From assembly GCF_963576675.1 (NCBI RefSeq), contig NC_088916.1:19382501-19446500 (forward strand): 64,000 nucleotides of DNA, read 5' to 3'. The notes below the pieces were generated by a model that saw only the letters and a list, made by a program, of their open reading frames with translations, was not told where the DNA came from and did no database searches. Within the stretch, counting starts at the first letter, position 1. Every line of letters begins with the position of its first letter. This DNA is from Euphorbia lathyris. Its lineage: Eukaryota > Streptophyta > Magnoliopsida > Malpighiales > Euphorbiaceae. Positions 33,250 to 44,915 of this stretch are shown in pieces. Made by a program: the position numbers and the translations under genes.

Positions 33250-33721
33250 ATTCCTAAGTAAAAATGTGATATGATGCATGTTGAATGAGTGATACCATGC
33301 TGAGTGTCTAAAGATTTTCATTCAAAATCACATGCCCAGAAATAAATGCACACTGAGTGAGTTATCTCATGCCGAGTAACTAACCTCTATAACTATCCGT
33401 TGAACAAGACTGACTACTCAGAATATGAAACGTTTATAACAACACACGCTGAGTAAAAGTAATTATTAGCATTAATGCCACCACACGCGTAATGACACCT
33501 GTACTGCGCATGCACCGAATACGTCTTAAAGTGTCATAAATGTCAGGGTTTCTGCCGATTGGACAACCCAAGGGCAAAACCGACCTAAATTCAAATGGAA
33601 ATCTAAGTTAAAAAATCTATAAATAGTGGGTATTTCCCCACTACCTTCTCTCTACGCGTACTGAACTTTAGAAAGCTTCAGAATTTTCCTTAAGCACTTA
33701 AGAACTTCAGAACTTCAAAAA
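33250..33721 (+). other. SIRE-2 spacer between pol and third ORF
   Basis: Non-coding, about 470 bases, closely matching 1002-1488 of SIRE-1 in reverse. It includes GATTGGAC (CAAT-like, near 33556), a TATA box and a CT-rich stretch (CTTCTCTCTAC) where transcription could start. Confidence 0.65.
33618..33625 (+). promoter_or_regulatory. Internal TATA box upstream of the third ORF (SIRE-2)
   Basis: TATAAATA in AATCTATAAATAGTGGG, 97 bases before the ATG at 33722. Both box and distance are conserved in SIRE-1. Confidence 0.5.
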
Positions 33722-35474
33722 ATGTCCTACAGCAAAAGTACCTTCTCTCCAACCCTCAAACCCACTAATCAGGCTGGTCCTTCAACTAGCATGGTAAGAA
33801 GGATGAGCAAGGTCCACTCTTGGGCCAAGAATCAAGAAGTACTAAGGAGCCGATGCTTTCCTTCTGGTTTCGTCTCTTCTGAGAAACCATTCTGTGAATG
33901 GATCGAAAAGAACAAATGGAAAGGTCTCTTCTCTCTTTCCGGACAAACCTATCCCACGATAGTGAGAGAATTCTACTCCAACCTGCACGTTGAGGCAGAT
34001 GACTCTGACTACTTAGAGACCACAGTTAAAGGTCAAAAGATAGTGATAACTCCTGATTATCTAGCAACACTGCTAGATATACCAAACACAGGAATCCAGT
34101 TCAGGACAACAAAGGAGCAAATACCAAAATCAGTCGCAGAAAAGATGAAGGGGTTCTGTAAACCCAAAGACCACAAAGGAGAAGTACCCAGCACCTGCAT
34201 GGGCAAAAATCAGAAGATGGTCCACTTCATGCTGACCAACTTCATCTTTCCTAAACTCAGCTCACCCTCATCCGCCTCCAACTTTGAACAATGCTTCATC
34301 TGGCACATGCTGACCAGCACTCCATTCAATCTTCCTGTCTTTTTGGTCGGAGCTTTTCAACGAAGTGGAAGGAAGCTCCGTTTGGGTTATCTCATCACAA
34401 AGATAATACAGGACAAGAATATAGAGACTGTAGGTGAAATAAGTTCATCAGGAAATGTTATCACTGCAGGTCTGTTGAATGGACTATCACATAGTCAACC
34501 CTTGAAAGGATATGACGAAAATGGAACCACTGAGAAGGAGGATATTGTGGCTGAGATTGAGCAACCCATTGGAGAAATGGAAAATCTAACAGATCTAGAG
34601 CAGTCTGCTGAAACTGCTCAATCTGATGAGGGTACAGAACCAACAAATGAACCTAAAACTGAGTATACTTCTACTGTGCCATCTGAGATTGCTAAAGCTG
34701 AGAAGGAGAAGAAAAAGGGAACTTGCTCGAAGGATATTCGTACTGTCCCAAGAAAAGTAAGGCTAATGCAAAGAAACAAAAAGAAATTTGATCAGGAAAT
34801 AGTTGAGTCAGCTCAGAAGAAAATGAGAACAGCAGGAGATATTGATAAAAAAGAAGAAACTGTTCTTGAGCCCAACATCACTCAAGAGGATTCTCCACAA
34901 AAACAAGCCTCTGTTACTCAAAATGAGAAACAAGCCAAAAACCCTGCTAGTCCAAAAGAAGCTCAAATTCCACCGCCAACTCAATACCAGAGTAACTCAG
35001 CACCTGAAGTCAACACACCCCCATAGTCCTGTTGCTACTCAAGGCACTCAGTGCGAGCCCACTCCTACCAAATTTGCACACCTAGGTGCTACTGAATCAG
35101 GACGGCGTGTCATTGCCTCAGCTCACACTTTGCTTAAAGAACAAGTTCATCCTCCACCAAACCACAACCAGTCCACTCAAGATCAGTCCTCTCATCCATC
35201 TGTAACTCAACAAATTCTGAGTGAAATCCATGGCCTCAAAGACCTGATCAACCACCTCTCTTCGGTTCAGGCGCAACAACCAACCCAAACTCAAATGACC
35301 AAAATGACCGAACACATGTTGACTATGGTCAATCATATGAATTCTTTGGAGGGTCAAATTCGTCTGCTGCAAGAACTAACCAAGTCCACTGCCCCTACCG
35401 TCAATTTGCCTACTGCTGATGCTGGCAAAACAGGGGAGAAAAGTGGCAATTCAGGAGAAGGAACTCAAAGTTAG
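33722..35474 (+). pseudogene. SIRE-2 third (env-position) ORF, one frameshift
   Basis: ATG at 33722 follows AAAAA and opens MSYSKSTFSPTLKPTNQAGP. The first frame runs to a TAG at 35024. A second frame (to 35474) carries the C-terminus, so an indel lies near 35000-35025. The N-terminal domain (about 40-220) resembles the Transposase_32-like plant transposon protein family (TIVREFYSNL, TPDYLATLLDIPNTG). An acidic, Lys/Glu-rich middle follows. The C-terminal end is probably coiled coil (ILSEIHGLKDLINHLSS ... HMNSLEGQIRLLQELTK). I see no signal peptide or membrane helix. SIRE elements carry an ORF here that has been called env-like; the sequence does not support an envelope function. Confidence 0.75.
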
Positions 35475-36036
35475 AAGTTAGAGAGTTAGAAGTTAGGGAA
35501 GAATTTAGAAGTCGAGAATTCCCTATATATGTCTGTCTGTTTTTGCTGTCTGTCTTTATCTTTACTCAAGCAATTCAATATGCCTAACTTCTATTATTCT
35601 AGATTTGGACTACTTGCATCTCTCTATCTTAACTTTTGTTATTCATCCTTCATGCTAAGTATCATTAATGCATCTTCTAAGTACAGATTAAACTCAGTAA
35701 ATGAGTAGAATACCTATTAAATGCATGCTGCGTAAAAATCAATGTTTGAACTTGTCTAATATAAACCATTGAACAAATAAATTACTCAACGCTCTGTTAC
35801 TATACATTACTTCCGCTGAATACTGAGTAAAATAGAATATAACCCATAAGCTGACCTATACCTGAAAATTGATCTTAGACTTATTCAATTAAACCTTAGA
35901 ATGTTTAGAATAAAACTAAGTCAGTAGCTCAGCCCTGACGGGGGAGTTCACTTAATCAAAACGGTCAACTATCATGGGGGAGCTCAACGCTGAGTTCCTT
36001 GCTGATTAGTTTTGCCAACATCAAAATGAGGGAGTT
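35475..36036 (+). other. SIRE-2 3' untranslated region with three polypurine tracts
   Basis: No gene. Three similar purine runs lie near the end: GGGGGAG at 35940-35946, GGGGGAG at 35976-35982 and AATGAGGGAG at 36025-36034. The last directly precedes the 3' LTR and is the likely plus-strand primer. Confidence 0.75.
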
Positions 36037-37374
36037 TGTTGAAACATCTTTCCACAGGATTTTGATTTGATAAAATTAATTAAGTGAAACTAAATATTCT
36101 ACAACACACTAAGTTTAAATGCTTTGATTTATTGTTACTAATGTGTTTGTTCAATGTTGAGTTTATAATTTATTATAAGACATAAAAGATCATAAGGCCC
36201 AAGCCCTATATGGAAGTCAAGGCCCAAGATCACTCAGCTCGCGTATTTCAAAACGCTGCCGTTGAAGTGATGAAACGCATGCTGAGCAAAGAAGGATCCA
36301 GAAGATCCACGTAGACAACTTCGGCTAGAAGCTGCTGAGCTGTCTCGACAAAACATACAAGACAGCCGCTGACCACAAGATAGCTTCCAGACAAAGTATT
36401 TCCTCTTTTAGTAAAGATCAGAAGACGCAGCAAGCTGTCTGGTTGACGTTACCTAAAATGGAGGAACATACAGCCACACTGACCGAAGAACAGAAGATGC
36501 AGGAATCTGATTGGCTAAAAGAACTGCTGTGCAGACTGAGTGAAAGCGACATGAAGCCGTTTCCCTCCAACGGTTATTTTGAAATTGGAAATAACCAGAA
36601 GCTCTCACAGCTCTCTATAAATAGAGCATTCAGAATCCTCATTCAATAGAGAACTTTGAGCAAAAGTCGTTACACTGACCAAACGTGTACAAAAGTTCTT
36701 CATCAAAAGCAAAGAAAATTCTTACACCACAAGCTTATTTATTTGTGTAAAAGTCTAGAGTGATTGATCCTCAATCATCTAAGGTGTTCTAGCAATTGTT
36801 GTTTAGGACAAATCTTAATCATTTTTAGAATTAGAAAGGAGAAGCTGAGTACTCGGTTTTATGTACTTAGTGAATTAGAATAGAAGTGAGTAGAGGTATA
36901 GAGGAATGTACTCTTGTTATACTCAGCTTCTGATTTGTAAAGGGTTTTCGAGTCTCTACCTTTAAAGAGCTCAGCAGTGAATTGAAATCTCGGAACGTGT
37001 TCCGGGGACAGGACGTAGGCTTAGAAGAAGCCGAACCTGGATAACTCCTCTGAGTGAAGTATTTCTAACCCTTAACTCCTTAATATATTGCTTGCTTAAA
37101 ACAAACTAAAACTGACCAAGTAAAAGAGGTCTAGCTGAGTTGTACGCTGCCAATGAGTTAGTTCAGGAATAGACTCTAAGTGCTATTTCCTGACCTAAGC
37201 AATGAAACTGACCTAGTCACTAGTTGACTAAGCCAGTGTCTTGCTGATTGCTCAGCGCCGCTGTCATATAATCTTTTCTTAAGAAAAATAAATTTGCCCT
37301 AATCATTTTAAAAAGGTAAAATAGTTCCTAACCCCCCCTTGAAACTATATTTGCAACCTTACAAGGGACCAACA
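36037..37374 (+). repeat. SIRE-2 3' LTR
   Basis: 1,338 bp, same length as the 5' LTR, TATA box at 36616-36623. It is followed by the TSD GAGGG at 37375-37379. Confidence 0.95.
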
Positions 37375-40300
37375 GAGGGCTTCAACTAGGAACGAATCAA
37401 GTCGGCAGCGCAATAACCCGTTACCAGCAGCGACAAAAGTCCCCGAGTTATCACGACAGATAAAGCCGTATCCCGCACAACCTTCCTGTGTAAAGATTGC
37501 ACCATCAACGTTCATTTTAATCTTACCCAGCGGCGGAGGGAGCCAAACTCTAGGATGTGAAGTCTTGGTCACATCTGATGTTGTTCGGCTCAGCTGCGAG
37601 GAGGACCATTGCGATAGGTAAGCTTTTGCCGAACTGAACAGTATCGCTGGAGCTGTTAATTTGTTAGACCACACTTTGCTGTTCCTATTTATCCACATAA
37701 ACCAGCAGCAAACCGCAGCCAACTCAAGCCAGGGCCTGAACCTGTCGATGATCACTGTCGAGAAATCCAAAAAGTTGTTACACAGTACGCTAATGTCGGA
37801 GTTGGGGGTAAAATTCCAGAAATTCCTTGCCACTCTGCAGTCAACTAGGGCGTGGAAGACGTCCTCGTCGTCTCCATTACACAGCGGACATTGAGAGCTT
37901 ACTAGGACGTGTCGCTGTGTGAGTGCAGCGAGTGTTGGTAAACAGCCCGCCAGATGAAGTTACGGACTTGTGGAGGGGCTTTCATCCTCCAAATTAGCAA
38001 CCAGTCCACCGAATCAGTCAAGGCCTGTACCGTCCCCTGCTGCATCAAAATATCTTGCTTATAAGCAGATTTCACACTGAATCTTCCTTTGGGATCCGAA
38101 GACCATTCCCATGAATCGGCTATCCGGCGGCAGCTCAGCGGGATGTTCCTAATGAGTTGCGCATCCCTGTCTACGAATAAGCCATTTAATAAATCTTCAT
38201 TCCAGCTGTTGTCATGTGAGCGGAGACTGTCAACAGTATTACTGCATAATCCTTCAAATTGCTCACTTTCCACATACGGATTATACCTGTTAGGGAGCCA
38301 GGGGTCTTCCCAAATTAGTATGGATGAGCTAGTCCCCACCACTTTCCTAGTTCCAGATTCAAGTAAAGGTTTGGAGGCAAGAATACTTCTCCATATGAAG
38401 CTTGGATTTGGACCCAATTCTCCATTCAAGAAGGAGGATGAGGGATAATATATAGCTTTGTAAACCCGAGCAACTAGTGAAGTTGGGTTTGTGATAAGGC
38501 GCCATCCCTGCTTAGCTAGACGAGCTATGTTAAACTGTTGAAGGTTCCGAAAGCCCATACATCCCTTATCCTTTGGTTCACATAGTCTTGTCCAAGACTT
38601 CCAGTGGATACCCTTACCTTCAGAGCCGATGGAGGACCACCAAAAGGAGTTCATTAACCTTTCAAGATCCTCATAAAGTTGTTTTGGCAGCAAGAACAAA
38701 CTCATTACATACGAAGGTAGTGCCTGTATGACTGATTTCAATAAGATCTCCTTTCCTGCCCGTGACAAGAACTTTGATTTCCATCCTGTTAGCCTTGCTC
38801 GAACTTTGTCGGCTATATATTGAAAGACCTGAGTCTTACAACGACCCACCAGTGATGGCAGACCTAAATACAACCCTTGAACTGAATCCAGTCTGATGCC
38901 AAATAGTGAGCTCAATGAAGACCGAATCTCCTCATTACAATTCTTGCTAAATGATAAAGCCAATTTAGTGTAATTAACTTGCTGGCCTGATGCTGCTTCG
39001 TACTGTTGCAGGCACTGATGGATCTGGTTAGCTTTTGCTCTGGTGGCTTTGAAGAATAAGTAACTGTCATCCGCGAAAAATAGGTGGGAGATGGGCGGAG
39101 CTGAGCGAGCGATCCTGCATCCATGTATGAGACCACGATTCTCTAGAGTTGTTAAAGTAGTAGATAAGCCCTCAACACAGATTAGAAACAAATAGGGTGA
39201 AATTGGATCCCCTTGCCTAAGACCCCTCTAAGGGATAATAGGCCCGATAGAATGAGTTCCGTTAACAATGTTGTACTTAGCCGTTGTGACACACTGTAGA
39301 ACAAATGAAATCCATCTTTCCTCGAAACCCATTTTCTCCATAATCCGCTTCAAAAATTCCCATTCGACCCTATCATAGGCTTTGGCCATATCCAGTTTGA
39401 GAGAAGCAAACCCCACTCGACCCTGAGTTTTTCTATTTAGATAGTGGTTTACTTCAAACGCAAGCATGACGTTGTCTGTGATAAGGCGGCCTGGTATAAA
39501 AGCGCTTTGAGTAGGAGATATGATCAAGTGAAGAACCCGTTTCAGCCTGTTGGCAATTACTTTAGCCAGAATCTTGTACAGCACATTGCAGAGTGCAATT
39601 GGCCTGAGCTCGGTGACTTTTTCTGGCTGGGTTTTCTTTGGAATCAGGACGATTATTGTTTTATGTATCTGATCTGGTAATTTTCCGACGTTAAGCCACT
39701 GAATGCACGTCTTTACCACATCAGGACCCACCAAGCCCCAATAGTGTTGATAGAAACAAGGATTGAAGCTGTCAGGGCCAGGACTTTTGTCTGGATGCAT
39801 AGAGAACACTGCTCTCTTGACTTCCTCCTCGGTGTAAGGAAGCAATAACTCAGCGTTTAACTCAAGAGTAATCTTAGCCTGAACATTTTCAATTATAGGA
39901 TCTGGGATGCACCCGGAGGAAGAAAAAATACCTTGAAAATAGTTTGAGATGAGGGTATCCAGTCTTGAATGCCAGTCAACCCAAGCTCCTTCGTTGTTGC
40001 GCAAACGGTGGATGGTATTTTTCTTTTTTCTATTATTTGCCGCTGAATGGAAGAATTTAGAGTTTGAATCTCCTGCCTGGAGCCATAGTTTCTTGCTCCG
40101 CTGCTTCCAATATATTTCTTGCTGAAGCAGGATATCTTCCAGGCGAATTCGCGCTTGCTGGAACGAATCCCTAGAGTGTTGATCCGTTTTGGTTCTTAAC
40201 CTCCTGATTTCAGCTCTGCACATTTTTAGTTGGCTCCGAAAACGATTTCTGACCTTATTACCCCAATCGGCAAGAGTGCGTCCACAACTTTGCTGGCACT

Positions 40301-41114
40301 GGAGGAGATCGTTACCCATGTACTGGTTCCACGCTGTCTGAACCTTCTCCCCACAATTGTCCTCTTCGAACCATGAATTCTCAAAGCGGAACTGTCTAGG
40401 CTGGATGGCTGCTGTTCTCACTGGAGTTAGGATAAGGGCCGAGTGATCGCTACTGATGGTGTCTTCGTTCTGGACCGTACCTTGACTGAACAAGTTTAAC
40501 CAGCTGTCATTTGCAAAAGCTCTATCCAGCTTTTCCTCGATGCTATGGTCTGTACCACGACCTCTTTCCCAGGTGAAAGGGTACCCCAACATCTTAATAT
40601 CTGATAAACCACACGTCTCAACAGCTTCTCTAAACCCTCTAATGAGATTCATCGGGTGTCTATTACCTCCACTTTTCTCCGATTGAGAAAGGAGATCATT
40701 AAAATCTCCAATGATGGCCCAAGGCTCCATAGACTGGTCACCTAAATTCTTCAACATTTGCCACGAAACAGCTCTTTGGGATCTTTCTGGACAACCATAA
40801 AAACCGGTTAATCGATACTCCGGCAAACCCAAGATAGAAACTTTAAAATCAATATAATTAGGGGAGAAACCCAATAAATGGACTGAATCCACAGTTTTCC
40901 AGAGCAACGCAAGGCCACCACCCTGATTAATAGGATCAACAACAAATAAGCCAGAGAAAGAGAGTTTCTTTTTTATTTCTTCAACTTTATGTCTACTACA
41001 TTTTACTTCCATAAGGAAAACAAAATCAGGATTAAAGCTTGTAACAAGATCGGCAAGTTGACGAACTGTCCGAGCATTCCCGATCCCCCGGCAGTTCCAT
41101 GACAAAATGCTCAT
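37375..41114 (-). pseudogene. LINE-A ORF2: endonuclease, reverse transcriptase, zinc finger, start of RNase H
   Basis: It starts MSILSWNCRGIGNARTVRQL (41114) and overlaps the end of ORF1. Endonuclease (about 1-225) has LMEVKCS, IIGDFNDLL and SSDHSALIL. RT (about 450-750) has LRPIALCNVLYKILAKVIAN, LKLDMAKAYDRVEW, and in the next frame segment ISHLFFADDSYLFF. A stop (TAG) at 39228 lies just before RGLRQGDP. A frameshift near 37920 separates the RT thumb from the zf-RVT finger (CPLCNGDDEDVFHALVDC) and RNase H start (KIKMNVDGAIFTQEG ... DSFLVEAL). It is then cut by SIRE-2. The enzyme would nick DNA and copy its own RNA at the target; this copy cannot. Confidence 0.92.
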
Positions 41115-42247
41115 ATTCCACCGCGAGCCTGAAAGCCAAGGCTCGCTTCAAATGATTTTGTAGACCCATCCTGTGTGTCTGCCTGTTTACTGACATTACA
41201 TTCCATAAGACCTGCAGGAGCTTCAGTCTTGCTTTCCCCTTTTGCTGATGTCTGTTTCCTCTTCGGGTCAGACAGCTCCACAACAATGTCCTCCGAGGGG
41301 GGTATGTTCTCCTTTTCTTTGCTAAGCCGCTCACTCTGCTTCACACCAAAGCCTGGAGGGATATTATAGGCAAATGTTGGAATTTTACTTCCTATTTCCC
41401 TTTGCCCAGGCCTGCTCGATCCCCCTTGATCCTCAACATTTTCTAATATTTGAGGTAGAGATTGTAGTGGCCGCTGTAGCAGGTACTTCGATTGGGGAAG
41501 ATTGGGATTACGTCGGTTTGGAGCTCTAAGCCATGAACCATAGACACGTTCGACTCTGCTGGGATCCTCCACTTCAAGAAGAGCTGGACAAAACTTATCT
41601 GCGTGACCGATGTGGCCACATACAAAACAGAAGGTCGGGAGCCGCTCGTATTTAAAACTGACCCAGAAAACCTTCCCTCCTGCCATACTAATCTGCATAT
41701 TCCTCTTAATTGGTTGGAAGACATTAATAGAGACTCGAATCCTGAGATAGGTACGTGTCGTACCGGTGAAATTGCTTGGGTCAGCTTCCATAAAAGGTAC
41801 CCACAAAATTCCCAATTCCGGCTGCTACCTTTTCAGACATGAAGCCACTCGGGAGATCAAACACTTGGATCCAGAAGTCTACGTGTGTTAATCGAAGCCC
41901 ATGGGGATCCTGACCCTCCTCAATTCGCTGAGTTAATAGAAGCTGCTGCTCGAAAGTGCAGGGGCCCCTTGCAACACCCTATCCCGCTCCCAGGGGTGAT
42001 AAAATTCGAACCGAAATAAGTTAGGGCCAAGTTCTTCAATATAGATACCTTTAGACGGGCTCCAGACGTCTGCGAGTGTGGTTTTCATGAACGGAATTTT
42101 CACCGGGCGTTCCGTGAGAAAGGAGCCGATCAAGCTCCATGTTTTTGGCTTGGGCTGTGACATTGCGTCGTCCGGCTGAAGGACGAGTCTCGACGCAGAT
42201 TCCTCCGCCAGAGTGATGTGTGCGCTCCTATCAATTAAGGAATCCAT
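41111..42247 (-). pseudogene. LINE-A ORF1: DUF4283-type RNA-binding protein with zinc knuckle
   Basis: ATG at 42247 (MDSLIDRSAHITLAEE). The first frame (41933-42247) holds the DUF4283-like fold (IGSFLTERPVKIPFMKTTLA). A one-base deletion near 41955 shifts to the frame of 41111-41815, although the text between is still readable. The zinc knuckle CFVCGHIGHADKFC (CX2CX4HX4C) lies near 41600-41640. A basic Pro/Ser-rich tail follows. Plant L1 ORF1 proteins of this type bind the element RNA in the RNP. It ends with a short overlap with ORF2. Confidence 0.88.
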
Positions 42248-42339
42248 TGTTACAGTGATGGTGGAGGTGAGGTTGGGGAAGAAAATGGATGGCGGCGGGT
42301 AAAGCTCGTCAAAAGCGAGAGAGTCTAAATTCTTAAGTC

Positions 42340-42354
42340 AAACACTATATTAAC
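42340..42354. repeat. LINE-A target-site duplication, right copy
   Basis: AAACACTATATTAAC, identical to 22751-22765. The 5' end of LINE-A is at 42339. Confidence 0.9.
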
Positions 42355-42953
42355 TTAATTAACATATAATTAATAAGTTTTTTAACCAACAATATAATTA
42401 TTTCAATACTAATTATTAATGCTATAAAACTATTTATTCAATATAATAATTAATTTAATACATACTATTATTTCAAAAAAATAAAAAATAGTAAATTAAA
42501 ATGATGTGGAACAAGCTTGAGATTAAAAAAATTGCTTATTATTTGAGGTAAAAAATAATTACAGATAAAAAATAATGTTGAGATATGGATTAAATACTAA
42601 ATTGAAATATGGATAGTGGACTTAAAAAAAAAAAAAAATGATAGTGCATTATAAAAAAAATAATTAAAAATAAGACAAAACCCACCGTTTTTTGCATCTT
42701 GGAATTGAAGGATAGAGTTGCACATCAAATGTTTGTTAATAAACCAATATTAGTAACAAAGCTCTACAATTAAAAATACTGTAAGACAACCCACCACTTT
42801 TTGCATCTTGGAATTGAGAGATAAAAAGGTTGTGTTGTATATCTATATGTTTCTATACATATTACAATTAATTTATGAATTATCCTATTTAAAGAATTAT
42901 TTTCTCAATTAACCCTGTTAATAGGTTTAACTGTAATTTGGATACTAATTTCA

Positions 42954-42996
<43 letters not shown>

Positions 42997-43367
42997 TTTG
43001 GTACAAGTATAACCAACAAACTTTGCATGAACTTAGAGCATGAGTTTACAACTCTTGCATGCCATATGTACAAAAACACAACCATAATTAACAACTCATT
43101 ATAATCTTTTCTCACTTTCATTTTTTTAGACGTTATTTATCATAAAACACTATATATTTACTCAATTAATATACAATTAATAATTTTTACCCAATACAAT
43201 AATTTATTCCATATTTATAAATATCATGTAAAAATATTTATAAAATAAAATAATTAATTCAATACATAATGTTATATAGAAAAAGTGATTAATTAATTTG
43301 AAGTAAAAAAATAATGAATAATTATTAATTGAAAAATAAATAAAAAAAACTAATTGAAAAAATATAT
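42355..43367. other. AT-rich intergenic DNA with degenerate direct repeats
   Basis: No gene. About 140 bases at 42340-42480 reappear, diverged, at 43140-43280. A 35-bp direct repeat (TTTTTGCATCTTGGAATTGA core) lies at about 42691 and 42797. A (TA)n microsatellite lies at 42958-42991. Confidence 0.7.
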
Positions 43368-43375
43368 GTAGAAAT

Positions 43376-43552
43376 TAGATCTGGGTATGGGCCAGTGAGC
43401 CCGTTCGGCCCGTCCAGGCCCATTTAGCCGGGTTTGGACAGATAAAAAACTGTCAGACTCGGTCTGGCCCAAGTCCGTGTAAGCCCGTCAAAAATTGGAC
43501 GGGCTTGGGCTTTACCAATTTTACATCGGCCCGGTCCGGTCCGATATAAAAA

Positions 43553-43608
<56 letters not shown>

Positions 43609-44144
43609 ATAAATATAAATTATAGTATATTTGGAGAAATGCTTACTTTGTTTTTTCTACCATTGGGTGGTGATGAACTTTGACAAAATAAGCTCATCCA
43701 ATGGTAATAGTTGCTGATTTTTTTGGTTACAGTACTTATGTGGTGTTAGGGATTTTTTTTTTTTTGTTATTAGTGGGTTCAATTATTATGGTAATTCATT
43801 GAATTGTTTATGATATTATTAATTTGTGTTTTCTTTTTTTTTGTTGCTTTTTCAATCCATTTAATCATGTAAATCGAGGTAATTAAATATTTGTTTCAAC
43901 TTCTTTTTCTTTTAATACTATGAATTAAAACATTAAAGGGATTTCAAATAAAATTGATAAAATTAATTTGCATTTTTTTTTAATATATAGATGGGCTTGG
44001 ACGGGTGGGCTTGAGATTCATTTCTTAGGCCTGACTCCAGCCCGGTCCGACTAAATTTCTTGCGGGTTGGGCTGGACTTAGACTCACCAGACTTTATTAA
44101 AAGCCCGACAGGTTTGGTCCGAGCCCGGCCCATACCCAAGTCTA
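43376..44144. mobile_element. hAT-like non-autonomous element 1
   Basis: 769 bp. Ends TAGATCTGGGTATGGGC and, inverted, TAGACTTGGGTATGGGC. The possible 8-bp TSD is GTAGAAAT (43368-43375) versus ATAGAGAT (44145-44152), six of eight matching. GC-rich subterminal stretches of GCCC/GGGC words lie at both ends, with an (AT)n microsatellite (about 43554-43604) inside. No transposase. The superfamily is inferred from the TAG start and 8-bp flank. Confidence 0.6.
43554..43604. repeat. (AT)n microsatellite
   Basis: About 50 bases of perfect AT dinucleotides, inside hAT-like element 1. It accounts for an Ile-Tyr-rich spurious ORF. Confidence 0.95.
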
Positions 44145-44440
44145 ATAGAGATGGAGGTGGTATATGCATACAATACTTAAAATAGTTAAAATATTATAAA
44201 TGGACCACAATATGTATCATGTGATGGAGGAGTAGTAGGATTAAACTTCTAAGTGGGGTTAATGGAGAAAATAATTCCCCATCTAAGTAGAGTTATGAAT
44301 TATTTCTCCATAAGGGCTGTTTTTTAACCCATAGTTAAAAATGGTCCCGAAAAAATATATATATATTAAATATAAAACCAATTTCTATAAAAAAAATTAT
44401 ATATTTTAATTATAAGTATTTATTTTTTATTTTTTTATAT

Positions 44441-44915
44441 ACGAAATATTTACTGTGTTATTAATATAGTTACAAAAGAAATATACGAAATTGTTTTAAT
44501 TTATTGACAAATTTATTTGGAAGGCACGATGTAACAGTTAAATAACAATCAAACCAATATTTTCAAATTTTCGATAGCGCGGGGATAAAATTGATCTTGT
44601 TTGGAAATATTGGGATTAAATTTGCACTATTTCATACATTAGAACTAACTTTGCACTTCACTTGAAATGTTAAATTTACACGTATATTTAATCATTGTTC
44701 ATAATAATTTATTAAAAAATAAAAAAACTAATTTCTAATTTTTAACCATGGCCCTTTCAAGTAAGATCAATTTTAGCCATGCGTTATCGAAAATTTGAAA
44801 AAACTGGTTTGATTGTTATTTAACTGTCACATCAGACATTCCAAACAATTTTGTAGATAAATTGAAACAGTTTCATACTTTTTTTTAAATATATTAGTAA
44901 CACAGTAAATATTTT
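44441..44915. repeat. Foldback repeat, arms about 150-165 bp
   Basis: Left arm 44441-44610 and right arm 44763-44915 are inverted copies. Shared words include TATCGAAAATTTGAAAA and GGTTTGATTGTTATTTAACT (44782-44830 and its complement near 44535-44580). The loop is about 150 bp. A third, direct partial copy of the right arm lies at about 45035-45165 and a weaker one near 55565-55610. Class unknown; MITE-like. Confidence 0.65.

Larger units (their letters stand above)
25162..37374 (+). mobile_element. SIRE-2: complete SIRE/Maximus-type Copia retrotransposon
   Basis: 12,213 bp with two 1,338-bp LTRs (25162-26499, 36037-37374), both TGTTG...CAACA, and a perfect 5-bp TSD GAGGG. The order is PBS, gag, pol, spacer with TATA box, third ORF and polypurine tracts. 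By eye the LTRs differ at roughly 35 positions, mostly transitions. The inserted Gypsy-type solo LTR (29813-31619) accounts for 1.8 kb. Several nonsense codons and a one-base deletion make gag and pol non-functional. It lies inside the RNase H domain of LINE-A. Confidence 0.95.
22766..42339 (-). mobile_element. LINE-A: full-length L1 LINE, split by two insertions
   Basis: On the minus strand the order is ORF1 (42247-41111), ORF2 with endonuclease, RT and zinc finger (41114-37375), RNase H pieces at 25161-25069 and 23015-22795, and a poly(A) tail (T-run at 22766). A 15-bp TSD (17 bp if the following TT is counted) lies at both ends. Subtracting SIRE-2 and the 2-kb solo LTR, each with one copy of its own 5-bp TSD, leaves about 5.3 kb, normal for a plant L1. 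The frame is continuous across both insertion sites once they are removed. Confidence 0.92.

Noticed and set aside
33722..35474. True retroviral-type envelope gene
   Set aside because: It sits in the env position, but no signal peptide, membrane helix or cleavage site was seen.
43495..43683. Ile/Tyr-rich 62-residue ORF
   Set aside because: It is translation of the (AT)n microsatellite in hAT-like element 1.
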